From Mesorhizobium sp. (GTDB taxonomy: Bacteria > Pseudomonadota > Alphaproteobacteria > Rhizobiales > Rhizobiaceae): a stretch of DNA of 64,000 bases. The translations under genes and the position numbers were made by a program. The DNA is taken from assembly GCF_004963255.1 (NCBI RefSeq), contig NZ_SUGA01000005.1, forward strand, positions 161,144-225,143, written 5' to 3'. Below the pieces are notes generated by a model, which was given only the letters and a program-made list of their open reading frames with translations, was not told the origin of the DNA and ran no database searches. This document shows, piece by piece, positions 1 through 14,513 of this stretch. Every line of letters starts with the position of its first letter. Positions within the stretch are counted from its first letter, which is position 1.

Positions 1-1
1 C

Positions 2-370
2 GACCCCGAGGCGGCCAAGCTTTCCGGCATCCAGACCAAGAAGGTGCTGATGGCCGTCTACACACTTGCCGGCCTGATCGCCGCCTTCGCCGCCTGGGTC
101 TCGATCGGCCGCAACGGCTCGATCTCGCCGTCCGCCGCCGTCACCGACTACAATCTGCAAGCCATCACCGCCACGGTGATCGGCGGCATCTCGCTCTTTG
201 GCGGCCGCGGCTCGATCCTCGGCACGCTGTTCGGCGCCATGATCGTCGGCGTCGTCTCGATGGGTCTCAACATGCTGGGCGCCGATCCGCAATGGAAAGT
301 GCTGCTCACCGGCGTGCTGATCATCGGCGCCGTCGCGGTCGACCAGTGGATCAGAAAGGTTTCGGTGTAA
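2..370 (+). CDS. frcC: Sugar ABC transporter permease, FrcC-like (3' end only)
   Basis: Only the last 122 codons are present; the frame is open from base 2, so the gene begins before the window. The product is the C-terminal part of an inner-membrane permease of the ribose/fructose (RbsC/FrcC) class: the cytoplasmic loop DPEAAKLSGIQTKK, then hydrophobic segments and the typical IGGISLFGGRGS and GTLFGAMIVG stretches. The ATPase gene starts 2 bases after its stop, so the two are co-transcribed. Fructose specificity is inferred from the FrcA-like neighbour; another sugar is possible. Confidence 0.85.
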   Translation, partial: DPEAAKLSGIQTKKVLMAVYTLAGLIAAFAAWVSIGRNGSISPSAAVTDYNLQAITATVIGGISLFGGRGSILGTLFGAMIVGVVSMGLNMLGADPQWKVLLTGVLIIGAVAVDQWIRKVSV

Positions 371-372
371 TC

Positions 373-1155
<783 letters not shown>

Positions 1156-1294
1156 TCTCCAGGACAAGTCAATTGCAGCAGGCAGGCTGTCGGCTCGATC
1201 ACTTAATCGATTGAACGCATGCTGCAATGCGATAGGATGGGCTGGGAGAAACGGCGAAAGCCGGTATGATCAGGCCAACTGAACGAGAGGCGAT

Positions 1295-3757
<2,463 letters not shown>

Positions 3758-3790
3758 TATGATTGCATGAGCCACCAGGAATGTGGCCCC

Positions 3791-3821
3791 GGTGCATGCC
3801 GCCCAAATCACGGCATGCACC
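3791..3821 (+). terminator. Hairpin after glgP
   Basis: A perfect 11-bp inverted repeat (GGTGCATGCCG / CGGCATGCACC) with a 9-base loop lies 33 bases after the glgP stop. There is no U-run, so it may act as a weak terminator, an mRNA 3'-end stabiliser or part of the repeat block that follows. Confidence 0.55.
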
Positions 3822-3835
3822 AAGACTAAGTTAGT

Positions 3836-3880
3836 GCATGCCGCCCAAAAGTGCGTAGCGGTTTTGGGATCGCGACATGC
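3836..3880. repeat. Structured intergenic repeat before glgB
   Basis: The segment folds on itself: GCATGCCG pairs with CGACATGC apart from one mismatch, and inside this CCCAAAA (3844-3850) pairs with TTTTGGG (3862-3868). It restarts with the same GTGCATGCCGCCCAAA string found in the hairpin at 3791. From memory, similar sequences recur between Mesorhizobium genes; no second copy outside this block was seen here. Confidence 0.5.
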
Positions 3881-3954
3881 GCCAAGACAAAGAACGGCGC
3901 GTGCCGCACCAAGGCATGCGCCAGAACAAAATGCCCAGGGAGGGCGACCGCTTG

Positions 3955-6168
3955 ATGAGGAAGCCGGGCGCGACCGCTGCGACAAGCGGGCCGGACGGAC
4001 TGGCGCCAGCCGGTGATGTCGCGGCGATTGTCGCCGGAACGCATGGCGATCCCTTCGCGGTTCTGGGCGTGCATGAGGCCGGCAAGGGCTTCGTCGCCCG
4101 CTGCTTCGTGCCCAACGCCGAATTCGTCACCGCCTATACGCTGACCGGCAAGGAGGCCGGCGAGCTCTCGCGCCGCGACGATGCCGGCTTCTTCGAGGGC
4201 AAGGTCTCGATCCGCAAGCGCCAGCCGCTGCGCTATCATGCCCGGAATGGCGGCGGCGACTGGTGGCTGACCGATCCTTACTCCTTCGGCCCGGTGCTGG
4301 GACCGATGGACGACTATTACATGGCCGAGGGCTCGCACTTACGGCTATTCGACAAGCTCGGCGCCCACATCATGGACCATGAGGGCGCCACCGGCGTGCA
4401 TTTCGCGGTCTGGGCGCCCAATGCCAGGCGCGTCTCCGTGGTCGGCGCGTTCAACGACTGGGACGGTCGCCGCCACACCATGCGCGACCGCAAGGACACC
4501 GGCATCTGGGAGCTGTTCATTCCCGATATCGGCGCGGGCCAGCCCTACAAATTCGAGATCATCGCGCCCGACGGCGTGCGCCTGCCGCTCAAGGCCGACC
4601 CGTTCGCCTTCGAATCGGAACTGCGCCCGGCGACCGCCTCGGTGACGGCGCCGCCGATGGCGCATCAGTGGGGCGACGAGGCGCATCGCGGCTACTGGCG
4701 CAAGGCCGATCCCCGGCGCGAGGCGATCTCTATCTACGAGGTCCACGCCGGCTCCTGGCAGCGCCGCGACGACGGCACGTTCCTCTCCTGGGACGAGCTT
4801 GCGGCGCGGCTGATCCCTTACGTGGTCGACACGGGTTTCACCCATATCGAATTCCTGCCGATCTCGGAGCATCCTTACGACCCGTCCTGGGGCTACCAGA
4901 CCACCGGCCTTTATGCGCCGACGGCCCGTTTCGGCGACCCCGACGGCTTCGCCCGTTTCGTCGACGGCGCGCACCGTGCCGGCATCGGCGTCATTCTTGA
5001 CTGGGTGCCGGCGCATTTCCCGGTCGACGAGCATGGGCTGGTGCAATTCGACGGCACCGCGCTTTATGAGCATGCCGATCCGCGCCAGGGGTTCCACCCG
5101 GACTGGAACACCGCGATCTACAATTTCGGCCGCCGCGAGGTGGTGTCGTTCCTCGTCAACAACGCGCTCTTCTGGGCCGAGAAATACCATGTCGACGGAT
5201 TGCGCGTCGACGCGGTCGCCTCGATGCTCTACCTCGATTATTCGCGCAAGGCGGGCGAATGGATCCCCAACGAGAAGGGCGGGCGCGAGAACCTGCAGGC
5301 CGTCAGCTTCCTGCAGAAGATGAACAAGGAGCTTTACGGCCACCACCCCGGCGTGATGACGATCGCCGAGGAATCGACCTCATGGCCGAAAGTGTCGCGT
5401 CCAGTGCACGAGGGCGGGCTCGGCTTCGGCTTCAAGTGGAACATGGGCTTCATGCACGACACGCTGGAGTACCTTTCCAAGGAACCGATCTTCCGCAAGC
5501 ACCACCACAACGACATTACCTTCGGCCTGGTTTACGCTTTCTCCGAAAACTTCGTGCTGCCGCTGTCGCATGACGAGGTCGTGCATGGCAAAGGCACGCT
5601 GCTGAACAAGATGGCCGGCGACGACTGGCAGAAGTTCGCCACGCTGCGTGCCTATTACGCCTTCATGTGGGGCTATCCCGGCAAGAAGCTCTTGTTCATG
5701 GGCCAGGAATTCGCCCAGCGCCGCGAGTGGAGTGAGGAACGCGCGCTCGACTGGAACCTGCTCGAATTCGCGCCGCATCGCGGCGTCTGGCAGACCGTGC
5801 GGGACTTGAACTACCTCTACCGTTCGCGCCCGGCCCTGCATGCGCGTGACTGCGAGCCGGAAGGCTTTTCCTGGCTGATCGTCGACGACCGCGACAATTC
5901 GGTCTTCGCATGGCTGCGCAGCGCGCCGGACGGCAACCCGGTCGCCGTCATTTCCAATTTCACGCCGGTGCCGCGCGAGAACTATCGCGTGCCGCTGCCG
6001 AAGGCGGGAAAGTGGCGCGAAATCATCAATACGGACGCCGCCGACTATGGTGGCTCCGGCATGGGCAATGGCGGCGCGGTCAAGGCGAGCGGGGAAGGGG
6101 GCGGCGTATCGGCGACGATGCTTCTGCCGCCGCTGTCGACGATCATGCTGGAATTCGTCGCGGACTGA
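3955..6168 (+). CDS. glgB: 1,4-alpha-glucan branching enzyme
   Basis: This 737-aa GH13 enzyme introduces alpha-1,6 branches into glycogen. It has an N-terminal CBM48 region ([18 protein letters not shown]), then the catalytic barrel with nucleophile Asp419 in [13 protein letters not shown] and acid/base Glu472 in MTIAEEST. The 53-residue spacing matches E. coli GlgB (405/458). [13 protein letters not shown] is the usual late motif. ATG 3955 is preceded by AGGGAGGG about ten bases upstream; in-frame ATGs at 3877 and 3931 would run into the repeat block and are less likely. The stop is 63 bases before glgC. Confidence 0.96.
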   Translation: MRKPGATAATSGPDGLAPAGDVAAIVAGTHGDPFAVLGVHEAGKGFVARCFVPNAEFVTAYTLTGKEAGELSRRDDAGFFEGKVSIRKRQPLRYHARNGGGDWWLTDPYSFGPVLGPMDDYYMAEGSHLRLFDKLGAHIMDHEGATGVHFAVWAPNARRVSVVGAFNDWDGRRHTMRDRKDTGIWELFIPDIGAGQPYKFEIIAPDGVRLPLKADPFAFESELRPATASVTAPPMAHQWGDEAHRGYWRKADPRREAISIYEVHAGSWQRRDDGTFLSWDELAARLIPYVVDTGFTHIEFLPISEHPYDPSWGYQTTGLYAPTARFGDPDGFARFVDGAHRAGIGVILDWVPAHFPVDEHGLVQFDGTALYEHADPRQGFHPDWNTAIYNFGRREVVSFLVNNALFWAEKYHVDGLRVDAVASMLYLDYSRKAGEWIPNEKGGRENLQAVSFLQKMNKELYGHHPGVMTIAEESTSWPKVSRPVHEGGLGFGFKWNMGFMHDTLEYLSKEPIFRKHHHNDITFGLVYAFSENFVLPLSHDEVVHGKGTLLNKMAGDDWQKFATLRAYYAFMWGYPGKKLLFMGQEFAQRREWSEERALDWNLLEFAPHRGVWQTVRDLNYLYRSRPALHARDCEPEGFSWLIVDDRDNSVFAWLRSAPDGNPVAVISNFTPVPRENYRVPLPKAGKWREIINTDAADYGGSGMGNGGAVKASGEGGGVSATMLLPPLSTIMLEFVAD

Positions 6169-6231
6169 AGCAGATGATGTCTCATCCTGCCCTTGCAACG
6201 GTCCGGGCAGCTTGTTTGGGAGGGTAACAAA

Positions 6232-7500
6232 ATGGCAGAGATCAAAAGAACCCAGCCGCTGGCGCGCGACGCCATGGCCTATGTGCTGGCCGGCGGCCGC
6301 GGCAGCCGCCTCAAGGAGCTGACCGACCGGCGCGCCAAACCCGCCGTCTATTTCGGCGGCAAGACGCGCATCATCGATTTCGCGCTGTCCAATGCGCTCA
6401 ATTCCGGCATCCGCCGCCTCGGCGTCGCCACCCAGTACAAGGCGCATTCGCTGATCCGCCACCTGCAGCGTGGCTGGAACTTCCTGCGGCCGGAGCGAAA
6501 CGAAAGCTTCGACATCCTGCCGGCGTCGCAGCGCGTTTCGGAAACGCAATGGTATGAAGGCACGGCCGACGCCGTCTACCAGAACATCGACATCATCGAG
6601 GCCTACGGTCCCGAATACATGGTCATCCTTGCCGGCGACCACATCTACAAGATGGACTACGAGCTGATGCTGCGCCAGCACGTCGATGCCGGCGCCGACG
6701 TCACCGTCGGTTGCCTGGAAGTGCCGCGCCTCGAGGCGACCGGATTCGGCGTCATGCATGTCGATGCCAAGGACAACATCATCGCCTTCGTCGAAAAGCC
6801 GGCCGATCCGCCCGGCATTCCGGACAAGCCGGAATTCGCGCTCGCCTCGATGGGCATCTATGTCTTCAAGACCAAGTTCCTGATGGAACAGCTGCGCCGC
6901 GACGCGGCCGAGCCCGGCTCCAGCCGCGACTTCGGCAAGGACATCATCCCCTATATCGTCCAGCACGGTAAGGCGATCGCCCACCGCTTCGCCAAATCCT
7001 GCGTGCGCTCCTCGCATGAGTCCGAGCCCTACTGGCGCGACGTCGGAACCGTCGATGCCTATTGGGAAGCCAATATCGACCTGACTGATATCACGCCCGA
7101 GCTCGACCTCTACGACCGCGACTGGCCGATCTGGACCTATGCGGAACTGAAGCCGCCGGCAAAGTTCGTGCATGACGAGGATGGCCGCCGCGGCGAGGCG
7201 ATCTCCTCGCTGGTGTCCGGCGACTGCATCGTCTCGGGCGCCTCGCTGCGCCGCAGCCTGATCTTTACCGGCGCGCGCATCAATTCCTACTCCAAGCTCG
7301 AGGAAGTGGTGATGCTGCCCGACGTGACTGTCGGCCGCAACGCGCGCCTCAAGCGCGTCGTCATCGACCACGGCGTTAACATTCCGGAGGGCCTGGTGGT
7401 CGGCGAGGATCCGGCGCTCGACGCCAAGCGTTTTCGCGTATCGGAAAAGGGCATCTGCCTGATCACGCAGGACATGATCAACAAGCTGTCGATCCCATAG
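6232..7500 (+). CDS. glgC: Glucose-1-phosphate adenylyltransferase (ADP-glucose pyrophosphorylase)
   Basis: This 422-aa enzyme makes ADP-glucose from ATP and glucose-1-phosphate, the committed step of glycogen synthesis and normally the allosteric control point. The N-terminal nucleotide-binding motif [24 protein letters not shown], the middle [13 protein letters not shown] and the sugar-phosphate site FVEKP are intact. A C-terminal left-handed beta-helix region ([16 protein letters not shown]) follows. ATG 6232 has GGGAGGG upstream and gives the typical 420-residue length; a start at 6193 would add residues unlike the family. Confidence 0.97.
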   Translation: MAEIKRTQPLARDAMAYVLAGGRGSRLKELTDRRAKPAVYFGGKTRIIDFALSNALNSGIRRLGVATQYKAHSLIRHLQRGWNFLRPERNESFDILPASQRVSETQWYEGTADAVYQNIDIIEAYGPEYMVILAGDHIYKMDYELMLRQHVDAGADVTVGCLEVPRLEATGFGVMHVDAKDNIIAFVEKPADPPGIPDKPEFALASMGIYVFKTKFLMEQLRRDAAEPGSSRDFGKDIIPYIVQHGKAIAHRFAKSCVRSSHESEPYWRDVGTVDAYWEANIDLTDITPELDLYDRDWPIWTYAELKPPAKFVHDEDGRRGEAISSLVSGDCIVSGASLRRSLIFTGARINSYSKLEEVVMLPDVTVGRNARLKRVVIDHGVNIPEGLVVGEDPALDAKRFRVSEKGICLITQDMINKLSIP

Positions 7501-7504
7501 GGTC

Positions 7505-7554
7505 GATCAAGCCGTCAATTTGCCGATCAACCCTATCGGGTTGACGGCTTGATC
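7505..7554. promoter_or_regulatory. Long stem-loop between glgC and glgA
   Basis: A perfect 14-bp inverted repeat (GATCAAGCCGTCAA at 7505-7518, complement at 7541-7554) encloses a second small stem (CCGAT/ATCGG). It begins four bases after the glgC stop. No U-run follows, so processing, partial termination or 3'-end protection of glgC mRNA are all possible. Confidence 0.6.
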
Positions 7555-7603
7555 AACAGATTGTCACTTTGACCTGTCACGTTGAGATCGGAATGTGGAG
7601 CGC

Positions 7604-9049
7604 ATGCAGGTTCTGTCGGTCACGCCCGAAATCTTCCCGCTGATCAAGACCGGCGGTCTGGCCGACGTGACCGGCGCCCTGCCGATCGCGCTGGCTGGCA
7701 AGGGCGTGGCGATGCGCACGCTGGTTCCCGGCTATCCCGTCGTGATGGCTGCCTTCGCCAAGAAGAAACCCGTCTACCAGTATCCGTTGCTGCAGGGCGG
7801 CAAGGCTTCGATCCATGCCGTCAAGATCGGCGACCTCGACCTCTTCGTTTTGGACGCGCCGCATCTCTTCGATCGCCAGGGCGGCCCTTACGGCACCGCA
7901 TCCGGCGCCGACTGGCCGGACAATTGGCGCCGCTTTGCGGCGCTGAGCCAGGTCGGCGGCGACATTGCCGGGGGCGCGATCTCCGGTTACCAGCCCGACA
8001 TCGTGCATGCCCATGACTGGCAGTCGGCGATGACGCTTGCCTATATGCGCTACGGCAAGGCGGTCGGCGTGCCGTCGCTGATCACCGTGCACAACCTTGC
8101 CTTCCAGGGCCAGTTCGGCGCCGGCATCTTCGGCGAGCTCGGCCTGCCGGGTGTGGCGATGCAACTCGACGGCGTCGAATATTATGGCGGCGTCGGCTTT
8201 CTGAAGGCCGGTCTGCAGGCGGCCTGGGCGATCACCACGGTGAGCCCGACCTATGCGCAGGAAATCCGTTCGGCGGAGTTCGGCATGGGCCTCGACGGCC
8301 TGATCAACATGCGCGCCACCGACCTCTACGGCATCGTCAACGGCATTGATGTCGACATCTGGAATCCCGAGACGGACAAGCATCTGGTCGCCAAATACTC
8401 AGCGACGACTCTCGAAGCCCGCGCGAAGAACCGCAAGGCGGTCGAGGAGCGCTTCGGCCTGGAGGCGGATGGCAGCCCGATCGTCTGCGTCGTCAGCCGG
8501 CTGACCTGGCAGAAGGGCATGGACATCCTGGCGGCGGTCGTCGACGGCATCGTCGCCGCCGGCGCGCGCCTCGCCATCCTCGGCTCGGGCGATGCCGGCC
8601 TCGAAGGCACGCTGCTTGCCGCCGCCGCGCGCCATCGCGGCCGCGTCGGCGTCGTCGTCGGTTACGACGAGGGGCTTTCGCATGTCATGCAGGGCGGCTG
8701 CGACGCCATCATCATCCCGTCGCGCTTCGAGCCCTGCGGGCTGACCCAGCTCTACGGCCTGCGCTATGGCTGCGTGCCGGTCGTCGCCAGGACTGGCGGT
8801 TTGGCCGACACCATCATCGACGCCAACGAGGCGGCCTTGTCGGCCGGCGTCGCCACCGGTTTCCAGTTCGCGCCCAACAATGGCGGCGCGATGCTCCATG
8901 CCATCCAGCGGCTGGTCGAGCAGCATGCGCGGCCGGCGACCTGGGCCTCGATCCAGCGCCAGGGCATGAAGGCCGATGTCTCCTGGGACAAGAGCGCCGA
9001 AAAATACGTCGAACTCTATCGCTTGCTGCTTTCGAAAAGGGCTGCCTGA
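7604..9049 (+). CDS. glgA: Glycogen synthase (ADP-glucose type)
   Basis: This 481-aa GT5 enzyme transfers glucose from ADP-glucose to the growing alpha-1,4-glucan. The N-terminal KTGGLADV motif places the ADP-glucose-binding Lys at residue 15, as in E. coli GlgA. HAHDWQSA, the central VSRLTWQKG and the C-terminal [18 protein letters not shown] are also family landmarks. ATG 7604 gives the canonical N-terminus [14 protein letters not shown]; an in-frame GTG at 7595 would add three residues and cannot be excluded. The pgm gene starts three bases after its stop. Confidence 0.96.
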   Translation: MQVLSVTPEIFPLIKTGGLADVTGALPIALAGKGVAMRTLVPGYPVVMAAFAKKKPVYQYPLLQGGKASIHAVKIGDLDLFVLDAPHLFDRQGGPYGTASGADWPDNWRRFAALSQVGGDIAGGAISGYQPDIVHAHDWQSAMTLAYMRYGKAVGVPSLITVHNLAFQGQFGAGIFGELGLPGVAMQLDGVEYYGGVGFLKAGLQAAWAITTVSPTYAQEIRSAEFGMGLDGLINMRATDLYGIVNGIDVDIWNPETDKHLVAKYSATTLEARAKNRKAVEERFGLEADGSPIVCVVSRLTWQKGMDILAAVVDGIVAAGARLAILGSGDAGLEGTLLAAAARHRGRVGVVVGYDEGLSHVMQGGCDAIIIPSRFEPCGLTQLYGLRYGCVPVVARTGGLADTIIDANEAALSAGVATGFQFAPNNGGAMLHAIQRLVEQHARPATWASIQRQGMKADVSWDKSAEKYVELYRLLLSKRAA

Positions 9050-10681
<1,632 letters not shown>

Positions 10682-10701
10682 GGGGGGTAGCAGGCTCCTT
10701 T

Positions 10702-10848
10702 CCTTCCCCCTTTGTGGGGGAAGGTGGATCGGCGCGCAGCGCCGAGACGGATGAGGGGTGTTGGCCGGATCGCCGGCATCGCCAAGCTGGAGCACCCCTC
10801 ATCCGTCGCCTTCGGCGACACCTTCTCCCACAAGGGGAGAAGGGGGAG
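10702..10848. repeat. RIME-like palindromic intergenic element
   Basis: The 147-bp element is an imperfect palindrome. The left end has CCTTCCCCC and GGGGGAAGG flanking TTTGT, the right end CCTTCTCCCACAAGGGGAGAAGG, and the interior arms GATGAGGGGTG (10750) and CACCCCTCATC (10793) are complementary. This layout matches the rhizobial intergenic mosaic elements (RIME) described for Rhizobiaceae. It lies between pgm and glgX, and its right end supplies the AGGGGGAG just before the glgX start. Confidence 0.8.
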
Positions 10849-10853
10849 CCTAC

Positions 10854-12851
10854 ATGACCCTCGGCGCCGTCATCACTCCCGAAGGCATCCGCTTTGCCGC
10901 CTGGTCCTCATCGGCGCGACGCCTCTGGGTCTCGCTCTTCGACGACAGCGGCAACCGCGAAACCGACCGGCTGGAGCTGAAGCCTGAAGGCGAGGGGGTG
11001 TTTGACCTCCTCGTCGCCGGCCTCGCCGAGGGCACGAGATACGGCTTTCGAGCAGACGGTGACTACGCGCCGGAAAGCGGCCTGTGGTTCGATCCGGACA
11101 AGCTGCTGGCCGACCCCTACGCCATCGAGATCGATCGTCCCTATCAATATCACTGGCGTCTCGCCGCCAAACGTAACGAGGGCGCCGACACTGCACCCCT
11201 GATGCCCAAGGCAATCGTGGTAGCGCCGCTTGAGGTGGTGGCGCCTTTGCCACCCCTCTTCAATCCCGGCGGCCTGATTTACGAACTGAATGTCCGCTCC
11301 TTCACCAGGCTCCATCCCGACATCCCGGAAGCGCAGCGCGGCACCATCGCGGCGCTCGCCCATCCCGCCATCATTGAGCACCTGAAACGTCTCGGCGTCT
11401 CTGCCGTCGAGCTGATGCCGGTCACCGCGTCGATCGACGAGCGGCATCTGCCGCCGCTGGGCCTCAGCAACGCCTGGGGCTACAACCCCGTCACCTTCAT
11501 GGCGCTCGACCCGCGTCTTGCGCCTGGCGGCCTCAACGAGTTGCGCGACACCGTCGCCGCGCTGCGCAAGGCTGGCATCGGCACTATCCTGGACCTCGTC
11601 TTCAACCATACCGGCGAAAGCGACCGGCTCGGGCCAACGCTGTCGTTGCGTGGGCTCGATGCGCTGGCTTACTACGGGCATCAGCCGGATGGCCGGCTGG
11701 TCAACGACACCGGCACCGGCAACACCGTCGCCTGCGATCATCCGGTGGTGCGGGAGATGGTGCTCGACACGCTGCGCCACTTCGTCCGCTTCGCCGGCGT
11801 CGACGGCTTCCGTTTCGATCTGGCGCCGGTGCTCGGCCGCGTCGACGGCGCCTTCGATCCGGAGGCGCCGCTGCTCGGGGACATCGCTGGCGATCCGGTG
11901 CTCGCCGACCGCGTGCTGATCGCCGAGCCCTGGGATATCGGCCCGAACGGCTATCAGCTCGGCAATTTCCGCCCGCCCTATCTGGAATGGAACGACCGTT
12001 ACCGCGACGATGTCAGGCGCTTTTGGCGCGGCGACGCCGGCGCGATCGGTGCGCTGGCGACACGGCTTGCCGGCTCCTCCGACGTCTTCGGCAGGGACGG
12101 CCGGCCGACGACCCGAACGGTCAACTTCATCGCCGCGCATGACGGAATGACGCTCGCCGATATCGTCGCCTATGAGCGCAAGCACAACGAGGCCAATGGC
12201 GAACAGAACCGCGACGGCCATAACGACAATCTGTCCTGGAACAACGGCGCCGAAGGCGAGACGGACGACGAGGCGATCAGCCTGGCCCGCTCCAACGACC
12301 GGCGCGCGTTGCTCGCCACCCTCTTTGCCTCGCGCGGCACCATTATGCTGACGGCCGGCGACGAGTTCGGCCGCACGCAAAACGGCAATAACAACGCCTA
12401 TGCGCAGGACAACGCCATCACCTGGCTCGACTGGGCCGGCCGCGATCAGGCACTGGAGCGATACGCATCATCGCTGGCCACGCTGCGCCGCGCCTTCCCG
12501 GTGCTGGCGGATACACGCTTCCTGACCGGCGTGCCCGCCGTCGTATCGGAAGTCCCCGACGTCGCCTGGCTGAGCGAAACCGGCGCGCCGCTGGGTGAGG
12601 GCGATTGGAACGATCCCGGACGACACCGCCTCGTCATGCTGCTCGGCGATAGACAAGGCGAGCGCCTCGCGATCCTCGTCAATGGCGACCGCCGCCAATG
12701 CGTTTTCTACTTGCCGGCGCGCGAGGGTTTTGAGTGGCGCCCCGCAATCGAAGGACAGCCTGACGACATCGCGCGACCGCTCTCCGGACGCAGCGTCAAT
12801 TTCATGATCGAGCAGCGTGCCGCTGAGGCGCGCAGCAGGAAGGGTTCCTAA
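10854..12851 (+). CDS. glgX: Glycogen debranching enzyme
   Basis: This 665-aa GH13 isoamylase-type enzyme hydrolyses alpha-1,6 branches in phosphorylase-trimmed glycogen. It has an N-terminal CBM48-like region (EGIRFAAWSSSARRLWVSLFD), then LNVRSFT, VFNHTGE, nucleophile region DGFRFDLAPVLGR, acid/base in LIAEPWDIG and late AHDGMTLAD. ATG 10854 follows AGGGGGAG (10841-10848) with a 5-base spacer; that ribosome site lies at the right end of the RIME-like repeat. A longer reading from 10758 would translate the repeat and is rejected. Its TAA overlaps the next gene's ATG by one base. Confidence 0.94.
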   Translation: MTLGAVITPEGIRFAAWSSSARRLWVSLFDDSGNRETDRLELKPEGEGVFDLLVAGLAEGTRYGFRADGDYAPESGLWFDPDKLLADPYAIEIDRPYQYHWRLAAKRNEGADTAPLMPKAIVVAPLEVVAPLPPLFNPGGLIYELNVRSFTRLHPDIPEAQRGTIAALAHPAIIEHLKRLGVSAVELMPVTASIDERHLPPLGLSNAWGYNPVTFMALDPRLAPGGLNELRDTVAALRKAGIGTILDLVFNHTGESDRLGPTLSLRGLDALAYYGHQPDGRLVNDTGTGNTVACDHPVVREMVLDTLRHFVRFAGVDGFRFDLAPVLGRVDGAFDPEAPLLGDIAGDPVLADRVLIAEPWDIGPNGYQLGNFRPPYLEWNDRYRDDVRRFWRGDAGAIGALATRLAGSSDVFGRDGRPTTRTVNFIAAHDGMTLADIVAYERKHNEANGEQNRDGHNDNLSWNNGAEGETDDEAISLARSNDRRALLATLFASRGTIMLTAGDEFGRTQNGNNNAYAQDNAITWLDWAGRDQALERYASSLATLRRAFPVLADTRFLTGVPAVVSEVPDVAWLSETGAPLGEGDWNDPGRHRLVMLLGDRQGERLAILVNGDRRQCVFYLPAREGFEWRPAIEGQPDDIARPLSGRSVNFMIEQRAAEARSRKGS

Positions 12852-14506
12852 TGGCTGACGAGAATGCGGAGCGGAGGAGCGAATGGTGGCGCGGCTGCGT
12901 CATCTACCAGGTCTATCCGCGCTCCTTCCAGGACACGACCGGCAACGGCAGCGGTGACCTCAAGGGCATCACGTCGCGGCTCGCCCATATCGCGTCGCTC
13001 GGTGTCGACGCCGTCTGGCTCTCGCCCTTCTTCAAGTCGCCGATGGCCGATATGGGCTATGACGTGTCCGACTATCGCGACGTCGATCCGATGTTCGGCA
13101 CGCTGGAGGATTTCGACGCGCTCATCGCTGAGGCGCACCGGCTCGGCCTGAGGCTCATCATCGACCAGGTGATCTCGCACTCTTCCGACAAGCACGAATG
13201 GTTCGTCGAAAGCCGCGCCAGCCGCGACAACGCCAAGGCTGACTGGTACGTCTGGGCCGATGCGAAGCCGGACGGCAGCGCGCCTAATAATTGGCAATCG
13301 CTATTCGGCGGCCCCGCTTGGGAGTGGGATGCCACCCGCCGGCAGTATTACATGCACAATTTCCTCGCCGCGCAGCCGGACTTGAATTTCCACAATCCGG
13401 AGGTCCAGGATGCGCTGCTCGACACCGTGCGCTTCTGGCTGGAGCGCGGCGTGGACGGTTTCCGGCTGGATACCGTCAACTACTATGTTCACGACCGCTG
13501 GCTGCGCGACAACCCGCCTTTGGCCGCGAGCGTCGCCGGCACCAACGGTGCGACCAGCACCTATGCCTTCCAGGAGCATCTCTTCGACAAGACGCGGCCC
13601 GAGAATCTCGAATTCCTGAAGCGCTTCCGCGCGCTGCTCGACGAATATCCGGACCGCGCTGCGGTCGGCGAGGTGGGCGACGAGGAGCGTTCGCTGCAGA
13701 CGCTCGCCGCCTATGTCTCCGGCGGCGACAAATTGCAGATGTGCTACACTTTCGACCTGCTCAGCCCGCAATTTTCCGCCGCCCATGTGCGCGGCTGCGT
13801 CGAGGCATTCGAGACGACCGCCCCGGACGGCTGGGTCTGCTGGGCCTTCTCCAACCATGACGTCGTGCGCCACGTCAGCCGCTGGACACGGCCGGGCGAG
13901 AGTCCCGACGCGATGGCGAAGTTCTCGATCGCGCTGCTGTCATGCCTGCGCGGCTCGATCTGCCTCTACCAGGGCGAGGAGCTTGGCCTCGAAGAAGCGG
14001 AACTCGCCTATGAGGATCTGCGCGATCCCGTCGGCATCCGCTTCTGGCCGGTCGTGAAGGGCAGGGACGGCTGCCGCACGCCGATGCTCTGGCAGGCGGA
14101 CGCCGAAAATGCCGGTTTCTCGACGGCCAAGCCCTGGCTGCCGGTGCCGCTGGCGCATCGCGGCCGCGCGGTCGACATTCAGGATGGCGAGGGCGGTTCC
14201 GTGCTCGCGGCCTATCGTTCGATCCTTGGCCTGCGCAGGCGCCATCCGGCGCTGATCGCCGGCTCGATCCGTTTTCTCGAGGCCGAGGGCGATGTGCTGG
14301 CCTTCATACGCCAGCGGGAGGATGAGAGACTGCTGTGCGTCTTCAACTTCGCCGCCGAGCCGGCGAGCTGGGCGCTGCCGGCCGAGATTGGGGATGTCGA
14401 GATAACGGCCTTTGACGTCGACGCCGCCGGCGTTCTTGGCGGCGTTGTCGAGGAGAGCGTGCTGGCGCTGCCGCCCCTGGGCAGTTTCGTCGGAAGGATT
14501 GGCTGA
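12851..14506 (+). CDS. GH13 alpha-glucosidase
   Basis: This 551-aa protein belongs to the GH13 alpha-glucosidase/oligo-1,6-glucosidase group: WWRGCVIYQVYPRSF at the N-terminus, VWLSPFFKSPMADMGYDVSDY, nucleophile Asp207 in DGFRLDTVNYY, acid/base Glu274 in VGEVGDEE, and FSNHDVV near the substrate. It probably hydrolyses short maltooligosaccharides or related alpha-glucosides. Lack of a signal peptide makes it cytoplasmic. A one-base TAATG overlap with glgX couples their translation, so it is likely to take the short oligosaccharides released by debranching. Trehalose- or sucrose-type specificity cannot be excluded. Confidence 0.85.
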   Translation: MADENAERRSEWWRGCVIYQVYPRSFQDTTGNGSGDLKGITSRLAHIASLGVDAVWLSPFFKSPMADMGYDVSDYRDVDPMFGTLEDFDALIAEAHRLGLRLIIDQVISHSSDKHEWFVESRASRDNAKADWYVWADAKPDGSAPNNWQSLFGGPAWEWDATRRQYYMHNFLAAQPDLNFHNPEVQDALLDTVRFWLERGVDGFRLDTVNYYVHDRWLRDNPPLAASVAGTNGATSTYAFQEHLFDKTRPENLEFLKRFRALLDEYPDRAAVGEVGDEERSLQTLAAYVSGGDKLQMCYTFDLLSPQFSAAHVRGCVEAFETTAPDGWVCWAFSNHDVVRHVSRWTRPGESPDAMAKFSIALLSCLRGSICLYQGEELGLEEAELAYEDLRDPVGIRFWPVVKGRDGCRTPMLWQADAENAGFSTAKPWLPVPLAHRGRAVDIQDGEGGSVLAAYRSILGLRRRHPALIAGSIRFLEAEGDVLAFIRQREDERLLCVFNFAAEPASWALPAEIGDVEITAFDVDAAGVLGGVVEESVLALPPLGSFVGRIG

Positions 14507-14513
14507 TAGCGGG

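Noticed and set aside
1211..1236. Possible promoter of glgP (TTGAAC followed by GATAGG)
   Set aside because: The spacing is too short for a normal -35/-10 pair and the -10 is poor.
5380..7371. A 663-aa minus-strand frame across glgB and glgC
   Set aside because: It spans two confirmed genes on the other strand and the gap between them; no motif.
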